Shown: piece by piece, positions 6,469 through 6,705 of the stretch | Position numbering within the stretch: position 1 is the first letter of the stretch | How the letters are laid out: each line of letters begins with the position of its first letter | DNA from: Verrucomicrobiales bacterium | GTDB taxonomy: Bacteria; Verrucomicrobiota; Verrucomicrobiia; Limisphaerales; UBA1096 | Assembly: GCA_002721375.1 (NCBI GenBank) | Contig: PBKH01000009.1 | Span: 339 to 7,043, forward strand | DNA: 6,705 nt | Direction: 5' to 3' | The notes under the pieces: model-generated | Seen by the model: the letters and a program-made list of their open reading frames with translations, nothing else | Databases searched by the model: none | Told to the model about the DNA's origin: nothing | Made by a program: the position numbers and the translations under genes

Positions 6469-6633
6469 TTACTCCCTGCCCTTTTTTAAAAAATCGGATA
6501 CCCTTGTCATACTGGACAGGATGGATGAAAAACTTGACTTGATGTCAGATTGCGAAAACTTCTGCCGACCAATCATTGTGAAAATAACCGTTAAGTGATC
6601 AGGTGATGAGTGCAGAAACCGAATAGTCATCAT
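6469..6633 (-). CDS. Possible 54-aa small protein
   Basis: On the minus strand a 54-codon ORF starts with two consecutive ATGs (6631-6633 and 6628-6630) and ends at two adjacent TAA codons. AGGAAGG (6639-6645) sits five bases before the first ATG, the best-placed Shine-Dalgarno sequence in the window. The product is basic and serine-rich (residues 33-41 include five Ser), with no signal peptide, membrane helix or motif I recognise. It converges on the ankyrin operon, its stop lying 22 bases beyond that operon's stop. The ribosome site argues for a gene, while the short length and lack of similarity argue against. Confidence 0.4.
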   Translation of the reverse strand: MMTIRFLHSSPDHLTVIFTMIGRQKFSQSDIKSSFSSILSSMTRVSDFLKKGRE

Positions 6634-6705
6634 TGTGGCCTTCCTACAGATAACTGACTAAACTCATCAGTTCACTCGCGTGCATCCAAAAGTTTCGATT
6701 CTGGC

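Noticed and set aside
6482..6493. Palindrome TTTTTTAAAAAA downstream of the ankyrin operon, as a bidirectional terminator
   Set aside because: It has no G+C-rich stem next to it; the nearest inverted repeat (AATGG/CCATT at 6449-6467) is weak and too far away.
6652..6672. Inverted repeat AACTGA/TCAGTT near the right edge
   Set aside because: Six base pairs with a nine-base loop, no T-run and no gene boundary; likely chance.

Overview
The window is a chromosomal stretch of moderate-to-low G+C holding seven well-supported genes, most of them for exported proteins, plus two candidate small ORFs and one gene remnant. The probable host is a member of Verrucomicrobiota, or a neighbour in the PVC group. 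Four things point there: ankyrin-repeat lipoproteins ending in the cap 'GGKTSEELK', a short YQIE…FYRV module in a large secreted beta-sandwich protein, a LamG remnant of the 'WHHFAVTFDGG' type, and weak or absent Shine-Dalgarno sites at several starts. This placement is inference from protein style; there is no rRNA or other phylogenetic marker here.

Left part (1-4172), all on the minus strand. Reading in the direction of transcription, the order is: a 633-aa secreted protein with two tandem beta-sandwich repeats and a C-terminal MAM/immune-inhibitor-A-like domain (2271-4172); a small membrane protein starting at TTG (1809-2156); an exported endonuclease/exonuclease/phosphatase-family hydrolase (835-1812) whose ATG overlaps the membrane gene's stop in an ATGA; a small protein with two TFIIB-type zinc ribbons (261-638); and a frameshifted LamG remnant (about 89-197). 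The membrane protein and hydrolase form a tight two-gene unit.

Right part (4173-6705), mainly on the plus strand. A 244-bp divergent intergenic region separates the large secreted protein from a secreted protein with three regularly spaced 'KGW' repeats, probably a beta-trefoil (4417-5082). After a gap with a possible 26-codon ORF come two overlapping paralogous ankyrin lipoprotein genes (5287-5946 and 5943-6446), again joined by ATGA. A possible 54-codon minus-strand ORF with a good Shine-Dalgarno sequence (6469-6633) converges on them.

Five products carry signal peptides or lipoboxes, so most of the window serves the cell envelope or exterior: repeat-scaffold and carbohydrate-binding-like folds plus one hydrolase. 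No mobile-element gene, tRNA, rRNA, CRISPR array or known defence system was seen. The content is typical accessory secretome DNA; I do not see convincing evidence of a new multi-gene system, though several proteins have no assigned role.
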